A stretch of 64,000 nucleotides of DNA from Kutzneria sp044547355 (GTDB lineage: Bacteria; Actinomycetota; Actinomycetes; Mycobacteriales; Pseudonocardiaceae): NCBI RefSeq assembly GCF_044547355.1, contig NZ_JBIUAG010000001.1, positions 558,001-622,000 on the forward strand, written 5' to 3'. The number at the start of each line of letters is the position of its first letter. Position 1 is the stretch's first letter. The position numbers were made by a program, and so were the translations under genes. Of the stretch, positions 42,384-51,193 are shown piece after piece. Under the pieces are notes generated by a model. It was not told where the DNA came from, did not search any database, and was given only the letters and a program-made list of their open reading frames with translations.

Positions 42384-42409
42384 AGCGTCCACTACCGAGG
42401 GAGCAGGAC

Positions 42410-43144
42410 ATGAGCGAGAACCGCGTTGCCATCGTCACCGGCGGGTCGGGCGGGATCGGCCGGGCCGTGGCCGAGCGGCTGGGCCAGGACGGCATGCAGG
42501 TCGTGGTCAGCTACGCCGGCAACCCGCAGCGGGCCGACGAGGTGGTCGAGGCGATCACCGCGGCCGGCGGCACGGCCAGCGCGCTGCCGGCCGACGTGGC
42601 CGACGAGAACCAGGTCGCGGCGCTGTTCGACGAGACCGAGAAGCGCTACGGCGGCGTCGACGTGGTGGTGCACACCGCCGGCATCATGCTGCTGTCGCCG
42701 CTGGCCGAGCTGGACCTGGCCGACTTCGACCGGATGCACCGCACCAACGTGCGCGGCACCTTCGTGGTCGACCAGCAGGCCGTGCGCCGGCTGCGCCGGG
42801 GCGGCGCGCTGATCAACTTCTCCACCTCGGTCACGCACATCGCGCTGCCGACCTACACCGCCTACACCGCCAGCAAGGGCGCGGTCGACGGCATGACCCT
42901 GACCCTGGCCAAGGAGCTGCGCGGCCGCGACGTCACCGTGAACGCGGTGGCCCCCGGCCCGACCGCCACTCCCCTGTTCCTCAACGGCAAGGACCAGGAG
43001 ACCATCGACCGGATGGCCAAGACCGCCCCGCTGGAGCGGCTGGGCGTGCCGGAGGACATCGCCGAGGCGGTGGCGTGGCTGGCCGGGCCGGCCCGCTGGG
43101 TGAACGGCCAGGTCATCTACGTCAACGGCGGCGTGACCGACTGA
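42410..43144 (+). CDS. Short-chain dehydrogenase/reductase (FabG-like)
   Basis: A 244-residue classical SDR with cofactor motif TGGSGGIGRA, NAG-equivalent HTAGIM, catalytic Ser in NFSTSVTH and YTASKGAVDGM for YxxxK (Tyr and Lys present), and APGPTATPLF. GAGGGAGCAGGAC precedes ATG 42410. It lies between two paralogous TetR genes and carries two of their boxes, so it is probably the regulated target. NADP(H) is likely from the Gly-rich turn; the substrate is unknown. Confidence 0.88.
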   Translation: MSENRVAIVTGGSGGIGRAVAERLGQDGMQVVVSYAGNPQRADEVVEAITAAGGTASALPADVADENQVAALFDETEKRYGGVDVVVHTAGIMLLSPLAELDLADFDRMHRTNVRGTFVVDQQAVRRLRRGGALINFSTSVTHIALPTYTAYTASKGAVDGMTLTLAKELRGRDVTVNAVAPGPTATPLFLNGKDQETIDRMAKTAPLERLGVPEDIAEAVAWLAGPARWVNGQVIYVNGGVTD

Positions 43145-43154
43145 AGCGGCCGTG

Positions 43155-43177
43155 GGGCGGTCCATTGTGGACCGCCC
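43155..43177. terminator. Bidirectional hairpin between SDR and TetR genes
   Basis: Perfect stem GGGCGGTCCA / TGGACCGCCC with a 3-nt loop lies between the convergent stops at 43144 and 43194. No T-run. Confidence 0.65.
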
Positions 43178-43193
43178 AGCCACCCCGTCGACA

Positions 43194-43799
43194 TCACCGC
43201 TTGATGCCGATCAACACGTTGCGCACCAAGGCCCGCGCGAACTCGTCGGTGATCGGCTCGTCGGGAATGAGCAGCCGGTGATAGCACGCCCCCCAGAGCT
43301 GGTCGACGACCACCTGGGGGTCGACGTCCTCCCACAGCTGCCCCTGTTCGATGGCCTTGGTCAACCGCCGCACGGCAAGCGCGCGGCGCGGCGCCGAGTA
43401 GCGCTCCCGGAAAGCCGAGGCCAGCTCGGGATCGGTCTGCGAGGCCCCGATCAGCTCGGCGATCACCTTGCCCGCCCCGGTGTCGGTGAGCAGATGCGTG
43501 AACGCCAGCACCTGCGCGGTCAGGTCGGCCTCGATGCTGCCGGTCTCCGGGAACTCCAGCACGGTGCGGACCTTCGTGGCGTAGCCGTCCAGCGCGAGCG
43601 CGCCCCGCGACGGCCACCACTTGTAGATGGTCATCCGGCTGGCGCCGGCCCGGGCCGCCACCTTCTCGATGGTGAAGCCGGCCATGCCCTCGGTCAGCAG
43701 CAGCTCCCCCGCGGCCGCCAGCACCTGCTCGCGCACCTCCGCCGCCGGACGGCGGCCCCGGCCGCGGCGGATCGGCTGCGGCTGATCGGTCTCGGTCAT
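43194..43799 (-). CDS. TetR family transcriptional regulator
   Basis: A 201-residue TetR protein with recognition region GFTIEKVAARAGASRMTIYK. It is a clear paralogue of the TetR half of the protein at 40269: the segments DPQVVVDQLWGA, YHRLLIPDEP and TDEFARAL are shared. It stops where the paralogue continues into a SnoaL domain. ATG 43799 has TATAGT 8 nt upstream, overlapped by TATATGGACAC, so autoregulation is likely. Ligand unknown. Confidence 0.9.
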   Translation of the reverse strand: MTETDQPQPIRRGRGRRPAAEVREQVLAAAGELLLTEGMAGFTIEKVAARAGASRMTIYKWWPSRGALALDGYATKVRTVLEFPETGSIEADLTAQVLAFTHLLTDTGAGKVIAELIGASQTDPELASAFRERYSAPRRALAVRRLTKAIEQGQLWEDVDPQVVVDQLWGACYHRLLIPDEPITDEFARALVRNVLIGIKR

Positions 43800-43807
43800 G
43801 CGCCAAC

Positions 43808-43820
43808 ACTATATGGACAC
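43808..43820. promoter_or_regulatory. TetR box over the -10 of the second TetR gene
   Basis: TATATGGACAC at 43810-43820 on the + strand; its complement contains the TATAGT -10 (43808-43813) of the TetR gene. Same box as at 41181 and 42344. Confidence 0.6.
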
Positions 43821-43934
43821 TCTGCCCGCTAGGGCCCACACCTTGACGAACGAATAAATTCACGAGTTAGATCACGACTCGAACAAAGCCTCGGTCGGGC
43901 GGCGGCCGAGGCGCGGTTCGAAAGGACTTGTCCT

Positions 43935-45734
43935 GTGCCCGAAGACAAAGACGTCAAGGCGCGTGGCTTAGCGCGCAGAGGTTTCCTGGGCGCGGCGCTG
44001 GCGGCGGCCCCCGCGGTCGCGCTGGCCTCCAACGCCACGGCGCAGGCCGCGGCCGATCCGGTCGCGCCTCCCCCGCCGGCCCAGGCCAAGCCCGGCGACC
44101 CGGACTTCGGCCCCAACGTCTACGTGTTCGACGGCTCCATCCCCACCGCGCAGATCCAGGCCACGGTGGACGCCGTGTATGCCCAGCAGCAGCACGCCGA
44201 GTTCGGCGACGGCCGGTACGCGCTGCTGTTCAAGCCGGGCGGCTACGGCATCGACGTGAAGCTGGGCTACTACACCCACATCGCCGGCCTCGGCCTGCAA
44301 CCGGCGGCCAGCGGCATCACCGGCTCGTGCCAGGTGCTGGGCGAGGCCCACGGCAACAACACGCTGATCAACTTCTGGCGCGGCGCCGAGAACCTCAACA
44401 TCGTGCCCCGCAGCGGCCAGGACACCTGGGCCGTCTCGCAGGCCACCTTCTATCGCCGGATATACCTGCTGGGCGACCTCAAGCTGTCCGACGGCAGCTG
44501 GTCCAGCGGCGGTTACATCGCCGACTGCCAGCTCACCGGGCAGATCAACTCCGGCACCCAGCAGCAGTGGGTCACCCGCAACTCGGTGCTGGGCAGCTGG
44601 GTCGGCTCCAACTGGAACATCGTGTTCGTGGGCACGGCCAACGCGCCGGCCACGACCTTCCCCACTCCCCCGGTGACCTCGGTGCCCAAGTCGCCGGTGA
44701 TCCGCGAGAAGCCCTTCCTGTACGTCGACTCGACCGGCGCCTGGCAGGTGTTCGTGCCGGCGGTGCGCCACGACGCGCAGGCCACCAGCTGGGAGGCGCA
44801 GAAGCCGGCCGGCGCCTCGATCCCGATCGCGAACTTCCTGATCGTCAAGGCCGGCACCACCGTGGCCGACATGAACGCCGCGCTGGCCCAGGGCAGGCAC
44901 CTGCTGATCACGCCCGGCATCTACCACCTGTCCGAGTCGCTGAAGGTGACCAAGCCGGACACGGTGATCCTCGGCCTCGGCTACGCCACCCTCATCCCCG
45001 ACAACGGGGCGATCGCCATCGACGTCGCGGATGTGGACGGTGTGCATCTGGCCGGCCTGCTGATCGAGGCCGGCGCCGTGCAGTCCGAGGCGCTGATCCG
45101 GGTCGGCCCGGCCGGCTCGCGGCGTGACCACAGCGCCAACCCGAGCTCGCTGCACGACGTGTTCGCCCGCATCGGCGGCACGCTGGCCGGCAAGACCAAG
45201 CAGTCCCTGGTGGTCAACAGCAACAACGTGATCATCGACAACACCTGGCTGTGGCGGGCCGACCACGGCAGCGGCGTCGGCTGGACCTCCAACACCGTGG
45301 ACCAGGGCCTGGTCGTCAACGGCGACGACGTGGTGGCCTACGGCCTGTTCGTGGAGCACCACCAGAAGACCCAGGTGCAGTGGAACGGCGAGAACGGCCG
45401 GACCTACTTCTTCCAGAACGAGATGCCCTACGACCCGCCCAACCAGGCCGGCTGGATGGACGGGACGCACCGCGGCTTCCCGGCCTACGCGGTCGGCGAC
45501 CACGTGCGCCGGCACGAGGCATGGGGGCTGGGCAGCTACTGCATCTTCGCCATCGACCGGACGATCGTCGCCGACCGGGCGATCGCCGCGCCCCGCACGC
45601 CGGGCGTGAAGTTCCACAGCATGATCACGTTCTCGCTGGGCGGCGGGCAGGGCACGATCGCCCACATCGTGAACACCACCGGCGGGCCGTCGGACTCGAC
45701 GACGAACCTGGGCATGCTCGCGCAGTACCCCTAG
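43935..45734 (+). CDS. Tat-exported beta-helix protein (pectate-lyase-like fold)
   Basis: A 599-residue secreted protein. A Tat signal (ARRGFLGAALAAAPAVALAS) is followed by a long region with right-handed beta-helix repeats (VILGLGYATLIPDNGAIAI, VVNSNNVIIDNTWLWRAD, GLVVNGDDVVAYGLFVEHHQ). The N-terminal part has GPNVYVFDGSIPTAQIQATV, as in actinomycete proteins often mis-titled adenylyl cyclase. It is probably a carbohydrate-active enzyme; no catalytic residues can be assigned with confidence. It starts at GTG 43935 after AAAGGACTTG. Convergent with the VOC gene, 3 bp apart. Confidence 0.75.
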   Translation: MPEDKDVKARGLARRGFLGAALAAAPAVALASNATAQAAADPVAPPPPAQAKPGDPDFGPNVYVFDGSIPTAQIQATVDAVYAQQQHAEFGDGRYALLFKPGGYGIDVKLGYYTHIAGLGLQPAASGITGSCQVLGEAHGNNTLINFWRGAENLNIVPRSGQDTWAVSQATFYRRIYLLGDLKLSDGSWSSGGYIADCQLTGQINSGTQQQWVTRNSVLGSWVGSNWNIVFVGTANAPATTFPTPPVTSVPKSPVIREKPFLYVDSTGAWQVFVPAVRHDAQATSWEAQKPAGASIPIANFLIVKAGTTVADMNAALAQGRHLLITPGIYHLSESLKVTKPDTVILGLGYATLIPDNGAIAIDVADVDGVHLAGLLIEAGAVQSEALIRVGPAGSRRDHSANPSSLHDVFARIGGTLAGKTKQSLVVNSNNVIIDNTWLWRADHGSGVGWTSNTVDQGLVVNGDDVVAYGLFVEHHQKTQVQWNGENGRTYFFQNEMPYDPPNQAGWMDGTHRGFPAYAVGDHVRRHEAWGLGSYCIFAIDRTIVADRAIAAPRTPGVKFHSMITFSLGGGQGTIAHIVNTTGGPSDSTTNLGMLAQYP

Positions 45735-45737
45735 CGT

Positions 45738-46133
45738 TCACTTTTTCGGGGCCGGCTGGATCAGGTCCCAGCGGTTGCCGTAGAGGTCCCGGAAGACCGC
45801 GACCGAGCCGTAGGGCTCGTGTCGCGGCTCCTCCTCGAACTCCACGCCCGCGGCCACCATGCGGGCGTGGTCGCGGGCGAAGTCGTCGGTGTTGAGCAGC
45901 AGGCCGACCCGGCCGCCGGTCTGGTCGCCGACGCGGGCCCGCTGCTCCGGCTTGTCGGCCAGGGCCAGCAGGATGGCGGTCTCGGCCGACCCGGGCGGGG
46001 CGACCACGACCCAGCGCCGGCCGCCGCCCTGGTCGGTGTCCTCGCGCAGGTCGAAGCCCAGGGCCTCGGTGTAGAAGGCGATCGCCTCGTCGTAGTCGTG
46101 CACCAGCACGGCGACCAATCCGATGTGCGGCAT
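45738..46133 (-). CDS. VOC family (glyoxalase-fold) protein
   Basis: A 131-residue VOC protein: PHIGLVAVLVHDYDEAIAFY at the N-terminus, VGLLLNTDDFARDHARM and the C-terminal FRDLYGNRWDLIQP with the usual metal-ligand region. Members include glyoxalases, dioxygenases and antibiotic-binding proteins; the role is unknown. ATG 46133 has AATAAT 6 nt upstream and no ribosome site (leaderless). It is divergent from the monooxygenase gene at 46219. Confidence 0.85.
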   Translation of the reverse strand: MPHIGLVAVLVHDYDEAIAFYTEALGFDLREDTDQGGGRRWVVVAPPGSAETAILLALADKPEQRARVGDQTGGRVGLLLNTDDFARDHARMVAAGVEFEEEPRHEPYGSVAVFRDLYGNRWDLIQPAPKK

Positions 46134-46218
46134 GATCACATTATTCCCGATCGGCCGAAACGTCCCACAGCGTGGCCGCCCCTGCGCGAGCGGCCCGGAC
46201 CGGCGCACAATCGCTGGC

Positions 46219-47283
46219 ATGACACGAGGAACTGGTCCGCGACTCGCAGTCGCGCTGGACGGCGCGGGTTGGCATCCCGCCGCCTGGCGCTCGCCGGATG
46301 CCCGGCCGGCCGACGTGTTCGGCGCCGGCTACTGGCTGGACCTGGTGCGGGAGGCCGAGGCCGGCACGCTCGACTTCGTGACCTTCCGCGACTCGCTGGC
46401 GCTGCCGGCCGACGGCGTGCGCGGGCGGCTGGACGCGGTGCTGGTCGCGGCCCGGATCGCCCCGCTGACCTCGGGCATCGGGTTGGTGCCGGAGATCGTG
46501 GCCACGCACACCGAGCCGTTCCACCTGTCCAAGGCCATCGCCACCCTCGACTACGTCAGCACCGGGCGCGGCGGCGTGCAGGTGTCCGTGTCGTCCGATC
46601 CGGCCGAGTACCGCAACTTCGGGCGGCGGGAGTTCGGGGCCGACATCGCCGGCGAGGCCGCCGACTACGTCGAGGTGCTGCGGCGGCTGTGGGACAGCTG
46701 GGAGGACGACGCCGAGATCCGCGACGTCGCCACCGGGCGGTTCGTGGACCGGGAGAAGCTGCACTACATCGACTTCGAGGGCCGGTACTTCAGCGTGCGC
46801 GGGCCGTCGATCACTCCTCGCCCGCCGCAGGGCCAGCCGCTGGTCACGGCGTTGCAGGGGGTGGCCGATTCGTCCGTTGACGTCGTCTATGTGACGCCGC
46901 AGTCCCGTGACGAGATCGGGCCGCTGGTCGAGGCCCAGCGCGGGCGGCAGGTGTTCGCCGACCTGGTCGTGTTCCTGGACTCGACGTCGCAGGCGGCGGC
47001 CGACCGGCGGGCCCGGCTGGATTCGCTGGCGCTGCTGGAAAGTGACGCGCTGGTGTTCGCCGGCACGCCCGAGGAGCTGGCCGAGCTGCTGCTGGCCTGG
47101 CACGTGGCCGGGCTGGACGGATTCCGGCTGCGGCCGGCGGAACTGCCGCACGACCTGCACGGCATCACCCGAGGTCTGGTGCCGGAGCTGCGGTCGCGCG
47201 GCACGTTCCGCAAGGCTTATGAGGCCGACACCCTGCGTGGGCTGCTCGGCCTGGACCGGCCCGCCAACCGCTACGTCGCCTGA
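46219..47283 (+). CDS. LLM-class flavin-dependent oxidoreductase
   Basis: A 354-residue luciferase-like monooxygenase: LDFVTFRDSLALPADG, SGIGLVPEIVATHTEPFHLS, KAIATLDYVSTGRGGVQVSV and RRLWDSWEDDAE. It uses FMNH2 and oxygen; relatives cleave alkanesulfonates or oxidise sulfur- or nitrogen-bearing compounds. ATG 46219 has CACAAT 7 nt upstream, so the mRNA is probably leaderless. The second monooxygenase follows 11 bp later, so the pair is an operon. Confidence 0.87.
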   Translation: MTRGTGPRLAVALDGAGWHPAAWRSPDARPADVFGAGYWLDLVREAEAGTLDFVTFRDSLALPADGVRGRLDAVLVAARIAPLTSGIGLVPEIVATHTEPFHLSKAIATLDYVSTGRGGVQVSVSSDPAEYRNFGRREFGADIAGEAADYVEVLRRLWDSWEDDAEIRDVATGRFVDREKLHYIDFEGRYFSVRGPSITPRPPQGQPLVTALQGVADSSVDVVYVTPQSRDEIGPLVEAQRGRQVFADLVVFLDSTSQAAADRRARLDSLALLESDALVFAGTPEELAELLLAWHVAGLDGFRLRPAELPHDLHGITRGLVPELRSRGTFRKAYEADTLRGLLGLDRPANRYVA

Positions 47284-47294
47284 GGGGGAGAGCG

Positions 47295-48635
47295 ATGACC
47301 AAGCCACTGAAGCAGATCCACCTCGCCGCGCACTTCCCGGGCGTGAACAACACGACCGTGTGGAGCGACCCGCGGGCCGGCAGCCACATCGAGTTCAGCT
47401 CGTTCGTGAAGCTGGCGCAGACCGCGGAGCGGGCCAAGTTCGACTTCTTCTTCCTGGCCGAGGGCCTGCGGTTGCGGGAGCAGGGCGGGCAGATCTACGA
47501 CCTGGACGTGGTCGGCCGGCCGGACACGTTCACCGTGCTGGCCGCGCTGGCGGCGGTCACGGACCGGCTGGGCCTGGCCGGGACGATCAACTCCACGTTC
47601 AACGAGCCGTTCGAGGTGGCCCGGCAGTTCGCCTCGCTGGACCACCTGTCCGAGGGGCGGGCGGCGTGGAACGTGGTCACCTCGTGGGACGCCTTCACCG
47701 GCGAGAACTTCCGGCGCGGCGGCTTCCTGCCGCAGGACCAGCGCTACTCGCGGGCCGAGACGTTCATGCGAACCACGTGGGAGCTGTTCGACTCGTGGCA
47801 CGGGGACGAGGTCGTCGCCGACAAGGCCACCGGCCAGTTCCTGCGGGGCGAGCCCGGTCGGTTCTCCCACCACGACGCGCATTTCGACATCGAGGGCCAG
47901 TTCCCGGTGCCGCGCAGCCCGCAGGGCCGGCCGGTGATCATCCAGGCCGGCGACTCGAACGAGGGGCGGGAGTTCGCCGCCGCCACCGCCGACGCGATCT
48001 TCTCCCGGTACGGCACCCTCGAGGCCGGGCAGGCGTTCTACACCGACGTGAAGGGCCGGCTGGCCAGGTACGGGCGCACCGACCGGCAGCTGATCATCCT
48101 GCCGGCGGCCACCTTTGTGCTCGGCGACACCGACGCCGACGCCCAGGAGAAGGCCGATGTGGTGCGGCGGCAGCAGGTCAGCGGGGCGACCGCGATCAAG
48201 TTCCTGGAGCAGCTGTGGAACGCCGACCTCAGCGGCTTCGACCCGGACGGCCCGCTGCCCTCGTTCGATCCGGTCGCCGGCGAGAAGACGATCTCCAAGG
48301 GCCGGGCGAGCGACCGCATGTACCGGGACCCGCTGGCCACCTCCCGGCAGTGGCGCGAGCTGGCCGAGGCCAAGGGGCTGTCCATCCGTGAGCTGATCAT
48401 CGAGGTCACCGGCCGGCAGAACTTCATCGGCTCCGCCGCCACCGTGGCCGAGCAGATCAACCACCTGGTGCAGAACGACGCCAGCGACGGCTTCATCCTC
48501 GTCCCCCACGTCACCCCCGGCGGCCTGGACGAGTTCGCCGACAAGGTCGTGCCGCTGCTCCAGGAACGCGGCGTCTTCCGCACCGACTACACCGGCCCCA
48601 CCCTTCGGGATCACCTTGGCCTGAACGAGAACTAG
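47295..48635 (+). CDS. NtaA/SnaA/DmoA-family FMN-dependent monooxygenase
   Basis: A 446-residue luciferase-like enzyme of the NtaA/SnaA/DmoA group: FFLAEGLRLREQGG, LSEGRAAWNVVTSWDAF, NFRRGGFLPQDQRY and GRPVIIQAGDSNEGREFAA are characteristic. Family members oxidise nitrilotriacetate, dimethyl sulfide, pristinamycin or dibenzothiophene derivatives with FMNH2 from a partner reductase. It starts after GAGGGGGAGAGCG and is co-transcribed with the LLM enzyme before it. Its role in sulfur or nitrogen scavenging is inferred. Confidence 0.9.
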   Translation: MTKPLKQIHLAAHFPGVNNTTVWSDPRAGSHIEFSSFVKLAQTAERAKFDFFFLAEGLRLREQGGQIYDLDVVGRPDTFTVLAALAAVTDRLGLAGTINSTFNEPFEVARQFASLDHLSEGRAAWNVVTSWDAFTGENFRRGGFLPQDQRYSRAETFMRTTWELFDSWHGDEVVADKATGQFLRGEPGRFSHHDAHFDIEGQFPVPRSPQGRPVIIQAGDSNEGREFAAATADAIFSRYGTLEAGQAFYTDVKGRLARYGRTDRQLIILPAATFVLGDTDADAQEKADVVRRQQVSGATAIKFLEQLWNADLSGFDPDGPLPSFDPVAGEKTISKGRASDRMYRDPLATSRQWRELAEAKGLSIRELIIEVTGRQNFIGSAATVAEQINHLVQNDASDGFILVPHVTPGGLDEFADKVVPLLQERGVFRTDYTGPTLRDHLGLNEN

Positions 48636-48664
48636 CATCGCTGGGTTCCCGAGGTGTATCCCGC

Positions 48665-49819
48665 TCAGGGGAGGCGTTCGATGATGGTGACGTTGGCTTG
48701 GCCGCCGCCTTCGCACATGGTCTGGAGGCCGTAGCGGCCGCCGGTGCGCTCCAGGGCGGACAGGAGGGTGGCGGTGAGCTTGGCGCCGGTGGCGCCGATG
48801 GGGTGGCCCAGCGCGATGGCCCCGCCGTTGACGTTCACCCGGTCCAGGTCGACCTTGAGTTCCTTGGCCCAGGCCAGGACCACGCTGGCGAAGGCCTCGT
48901 TGATCTCGAACAGGTCGATGTCGTCGATGGACATGCCGGCCTTCTGCAACGCGTGCCGGGTGGCGCGGATGGGCGCGGTCAGCATGTAGATCGGATCCGC
49001 GCCGCGAGCCGACAGGTGGTGCACCCGCGCCCGCGGCTTCAGCCGGTGACTGCGCACGGCTTCCTCGGACGCCACCAGCACGGCGCTGGCGCCGTCGGAG
49101 ATCTGGCTGGCCAGGGCGGCGGTGACGAGTCCGTCGGGCCGCAAGGTCTTCAACGACGCCATCTTCTCCAGGCTGGTGTCCCGCCGCGGCCCCTCGTCCA
49201 CGGCCACGTCGCCCACGGCCACGAGCTCCGCGGCGAACCATCCCTTGTCCACGGCCTCGATGGCCCGGGCATGGCTGCGGAAGGCGAACTCCTCCATCTC
49301 GGCCCGGCTCAGCTCCCACCGCTGGGCGATCAGATCGGCCGCCCGGAACTGGGAGATCTCCTCGGAGCCGTAACGGTGGGCCCAGCCCTCGCAGCCGTCG
49401 AACGGCGTGGGGAATCCGAACTGCTCCCCCACGGTCATCGCCGCGCCGATGGGGATCCGGCTCATGCTCTGCACGCCGCCGGCCACCACCAGGTCGGCTG
49501 TCCCGCTCATCACCGCCTGGGCGGCGAAGTGCAGGGCCTGCTGGCTGGAGCCGCACTGCCGGTCCACGGTCACGCCCGGCACCTCCTCGGGGAAGCCGGC
49601 GGCCAGCCAGGCCGTGCGGGCGATGTCGCCGGCCTGTCCCCCGAGCGTGTCGACACAGCCCAGGATCACGTCGTCGACCTCGCCCGGGTCCACGTTCACC
49701 CGGGCCAGCAGCCCTTCGATGGCGCACGCGCCGAGGTCGGCCGGGTGCAGGTGGCTGAGCCCGCCACCGCGCCTGCCGACCGGCGTCCGCACCGCGTCAA
49801 CCAGGTACGCCTGGGCCAT
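48665..49819 (-). CDS. fadA6: Thiolase (FadA6-like acetyl-CoA acetyltransferase)
   Basis: A 384-residue thiolase. Nucleophile Cys89 lies in VDRQCGSSQQALHFAAQ; later motifs are NVNGGAIALGHPIGATGAK (His) and MCEGGGQAN (Cys). By synteny with the mycobacterial HIP locus (next to kstR2, ipdF, fadE30 and fadD3) it is FadA6, which cleaves the last beta-keto intermediate of ring C/D breakdown. ATG 49819 overlaps the kstR2 end by 23 bp. Confidence 0.85.
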   Translation of the reverse strand: MAQAYLVDAVRTPVGRRGGGLSHLHPADLGACAIEGLLARVNVDPGEVDDVILGCVDTLGGQAGDIARTAWLAAGFPEEVPGVTVDRQCGSSQQALHFAAQAVMSGTADLVVAGGVQSMSRIPIGAAMTVGEQFGFPTPFDGCEGWAHRYGSEEISQFRAADLIAQRWELSRAEMEEFAFRSHARAIEAVDKGWFAAELVAVGDVAVDEGPRRDTSLEKMASLKTLRPDGLVTAALASQISDGASAVLVASEEAVRSHRLKPRARVHHLSARGADPIYMLTAPIRATRHALQKAGMSIDDIDLFEINEAFASVVLAWAKELKVDLDRVNVNGGAIALGHPIGATGAKLTATLLSALERTGGRYGLQTMCEGGGQANVTIIERLP

Positions 49820-50396
49820 CGGCCCTCCCTTGCGCTATCCCGTCCAGCACGATCGACAGGTACTGCCGGGCGACGTCGTCCGCGGTCAGCGAACCGCCCG
49901 GGTGGTACCAGTGCACGGCCACCCACACCGTGTCGCGAATGAAGCGGTAGACCAGCTCCACGTCCAGGTCGTCACGGAACGCGCCGTCCCGGATGCCTTC
50001 CTCCAGCAGCCCGACCCACATCTTGCGGAACTCCAGGTTGAGCTCGCCCAGGTAGCCGAAGCGCTCGAACTGGGCCAGGTAGGCGGCCTCGCGCTGGTAG
50101 ATGGCGACGGCGTCGTGGCTGCGGTCGATGCACTCGAACGAGGCGACGACCACCGCCTCCAGGGCCTCGCGCGGCGACCGCCCGGCGCCGGTGATCGCCC
50201 GGTAGCGGTCGAACAGCTCGTCCAGGAAGCCGTGCAGGATCTCGTCCACCATGGACTCCTTGGAGTCGAAGTGGTGGTAGAGGCTGCCGGACAGGATGCC
50301 GGCGGCGTCGGCGATGTCGCGCACGGTGGTGGCGAGGAAGCCGCGCTCGGCGAACATCCGCGCGGCCAGCGCGAGCAGTTCGGCTCTCCGGCTCAT
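49797..50396 (-). CDS. kstR2: TetR regulator, KstR2-like
   Basis: A 199-residue TetR repressor: TVRDIADAAGILSGSLYHHF, then DSKESMVDEILHGFL, the same wording as mycobacterial KstR2. KstR2 represses the genes for degradation of the steroid C/D ring fragment HIP and is released by HIP-CoA. The gene position (fadA6-kstR2-ipdF-fadE30) repeats the mycobacterial order. Its likely site is the palindrome in the fadE30/fadD3 promoter region. Confidence 0.85.
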   Translation of the reverse strand: MSRRAELLALAARMFAERGFLATTVRDIADAAGILSGSLYHHFDSKESMVDEILHGFLDELFDRYRAITGAGRSPREALEAVVVASFECIDRSHDAVAIYQREAAYLAQFERFGYLGELNLEFRKMWVGLLEEGIRDGAFRDDLDVELVYRFIRDTVWVAVHWYHPGGSLTADDVARQYLSIVLDGIAQGRADGPGVPG

Positions 50397-50404
50397 CCGG
50401 GCTC

Positions 50405-51193
50405 CTAGGGGTGTTGACTGCTGACCGACAGGACCTCACCGGTCAGGTACGAGGCGTAGTCGCTGGCGAGGAACACCATGGCATTGGCCACCTCCCACGG
50501 TTGCGCCGCCCTGCCGAACGCCTCGCGTCCGGTCAGCTCGGCCAGCAGCTGCTCGTCGGTGACCTTGGCCAGGAACGGGTGCATGGCCAGGCTGGGGGCC
50601 ACGGCGTTGACCCGGATCCCGTGCGGGGCGACGTCGGCGGCGGCGCAGCGGGTCAGCGCCATCACGGCCGCCTTGGCCGCCGCGTAGTGGGCCTGCCCGG
50701 CCTGCGACCGCCAGCCGACGACCGAGGCGTTGTTCACGACCGCGCCGCCGTCGCCCTGCTCGACCAGGCGTTTGAGGGCGGCCCGGGTGCAGCGGAAGGT
50801 GCCGTTGAGGGTCACGTCCAGCACCCGCGACCACTCGTCGTCGGTCATCTCCAGCACCGACTTCGTGCCGCCGAGGCCGGCGTTGTTGATCATCACGTCG
50901 AGCCGGCCGAAGGTGCGCACCGCCGTGTCGAGCAGGGCCTGCACCTGGTCCTCGTCGGTGACGTCGCAGGGCGTGGCGGCCACGTTCGCGCCGTGCTCGG
51001 CGGCCAGCTTGTCCAGCGTCTCGCCGAGCCGGCGCTCGTGCCAGTCGCTGATCACGACGCGAGCGCCCTCCTCCAGGCAGCGTTTCGCGGCGGCCGAGCC
51101 GATGCCGGCCCCGGCCGCGGCGGTCACCACGACCACCTTGTCGTCGAGTAAGTGGTGACCGCGCACGTAGTCGATCACGCTTGGTCTGCTCAT
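50405..51193 (-). CDS. ipdF: Short-chain dehydrogenase, IpdF-like
   Basis: A 262-residue classical SDR: VVVTAAAGAGIGSAAAKRCL, INNAGLGGTKSVLEM, catalytic Ser in NNASVVGWRSQ and Tyr-Lys in HYAAAKAAVMAL. Mycobacterial IpdF oxidises the hydroxyl of 5-OH-HIP-CoA. ATG 51193 (ATGA overlap with the fadE30 stop) is preferred over an upstream in-frame start. It is assigned mainly by synteny and by the N-terminus RPSVIDYVRGHHLLDDKVVV. Confidence 0.8.
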   Translation of the reverse strand: MSRPSVIDYVRGHHLLDDKVVVVTAAAGAGIGSAAAKRCLEEGARVVISDWHERRLGETLDKLAAEHGANVAATPCDVTDEDQVQALLDTAVRTFGRLDVMINNAGLGGTKSVLEMTDDEWSRVLDVTLNGTFRCTRAALKRLVEQGDGGAVVNNASVVGWRSQAGQAHYAAAKAAVMALTRCAAADVAPHGIRVNAVAPSLAMHPFLAKVTDEQLLAELTGREAFGRAAQPWEVANAMVFLASDYASYLTGEVLSVSSQHP

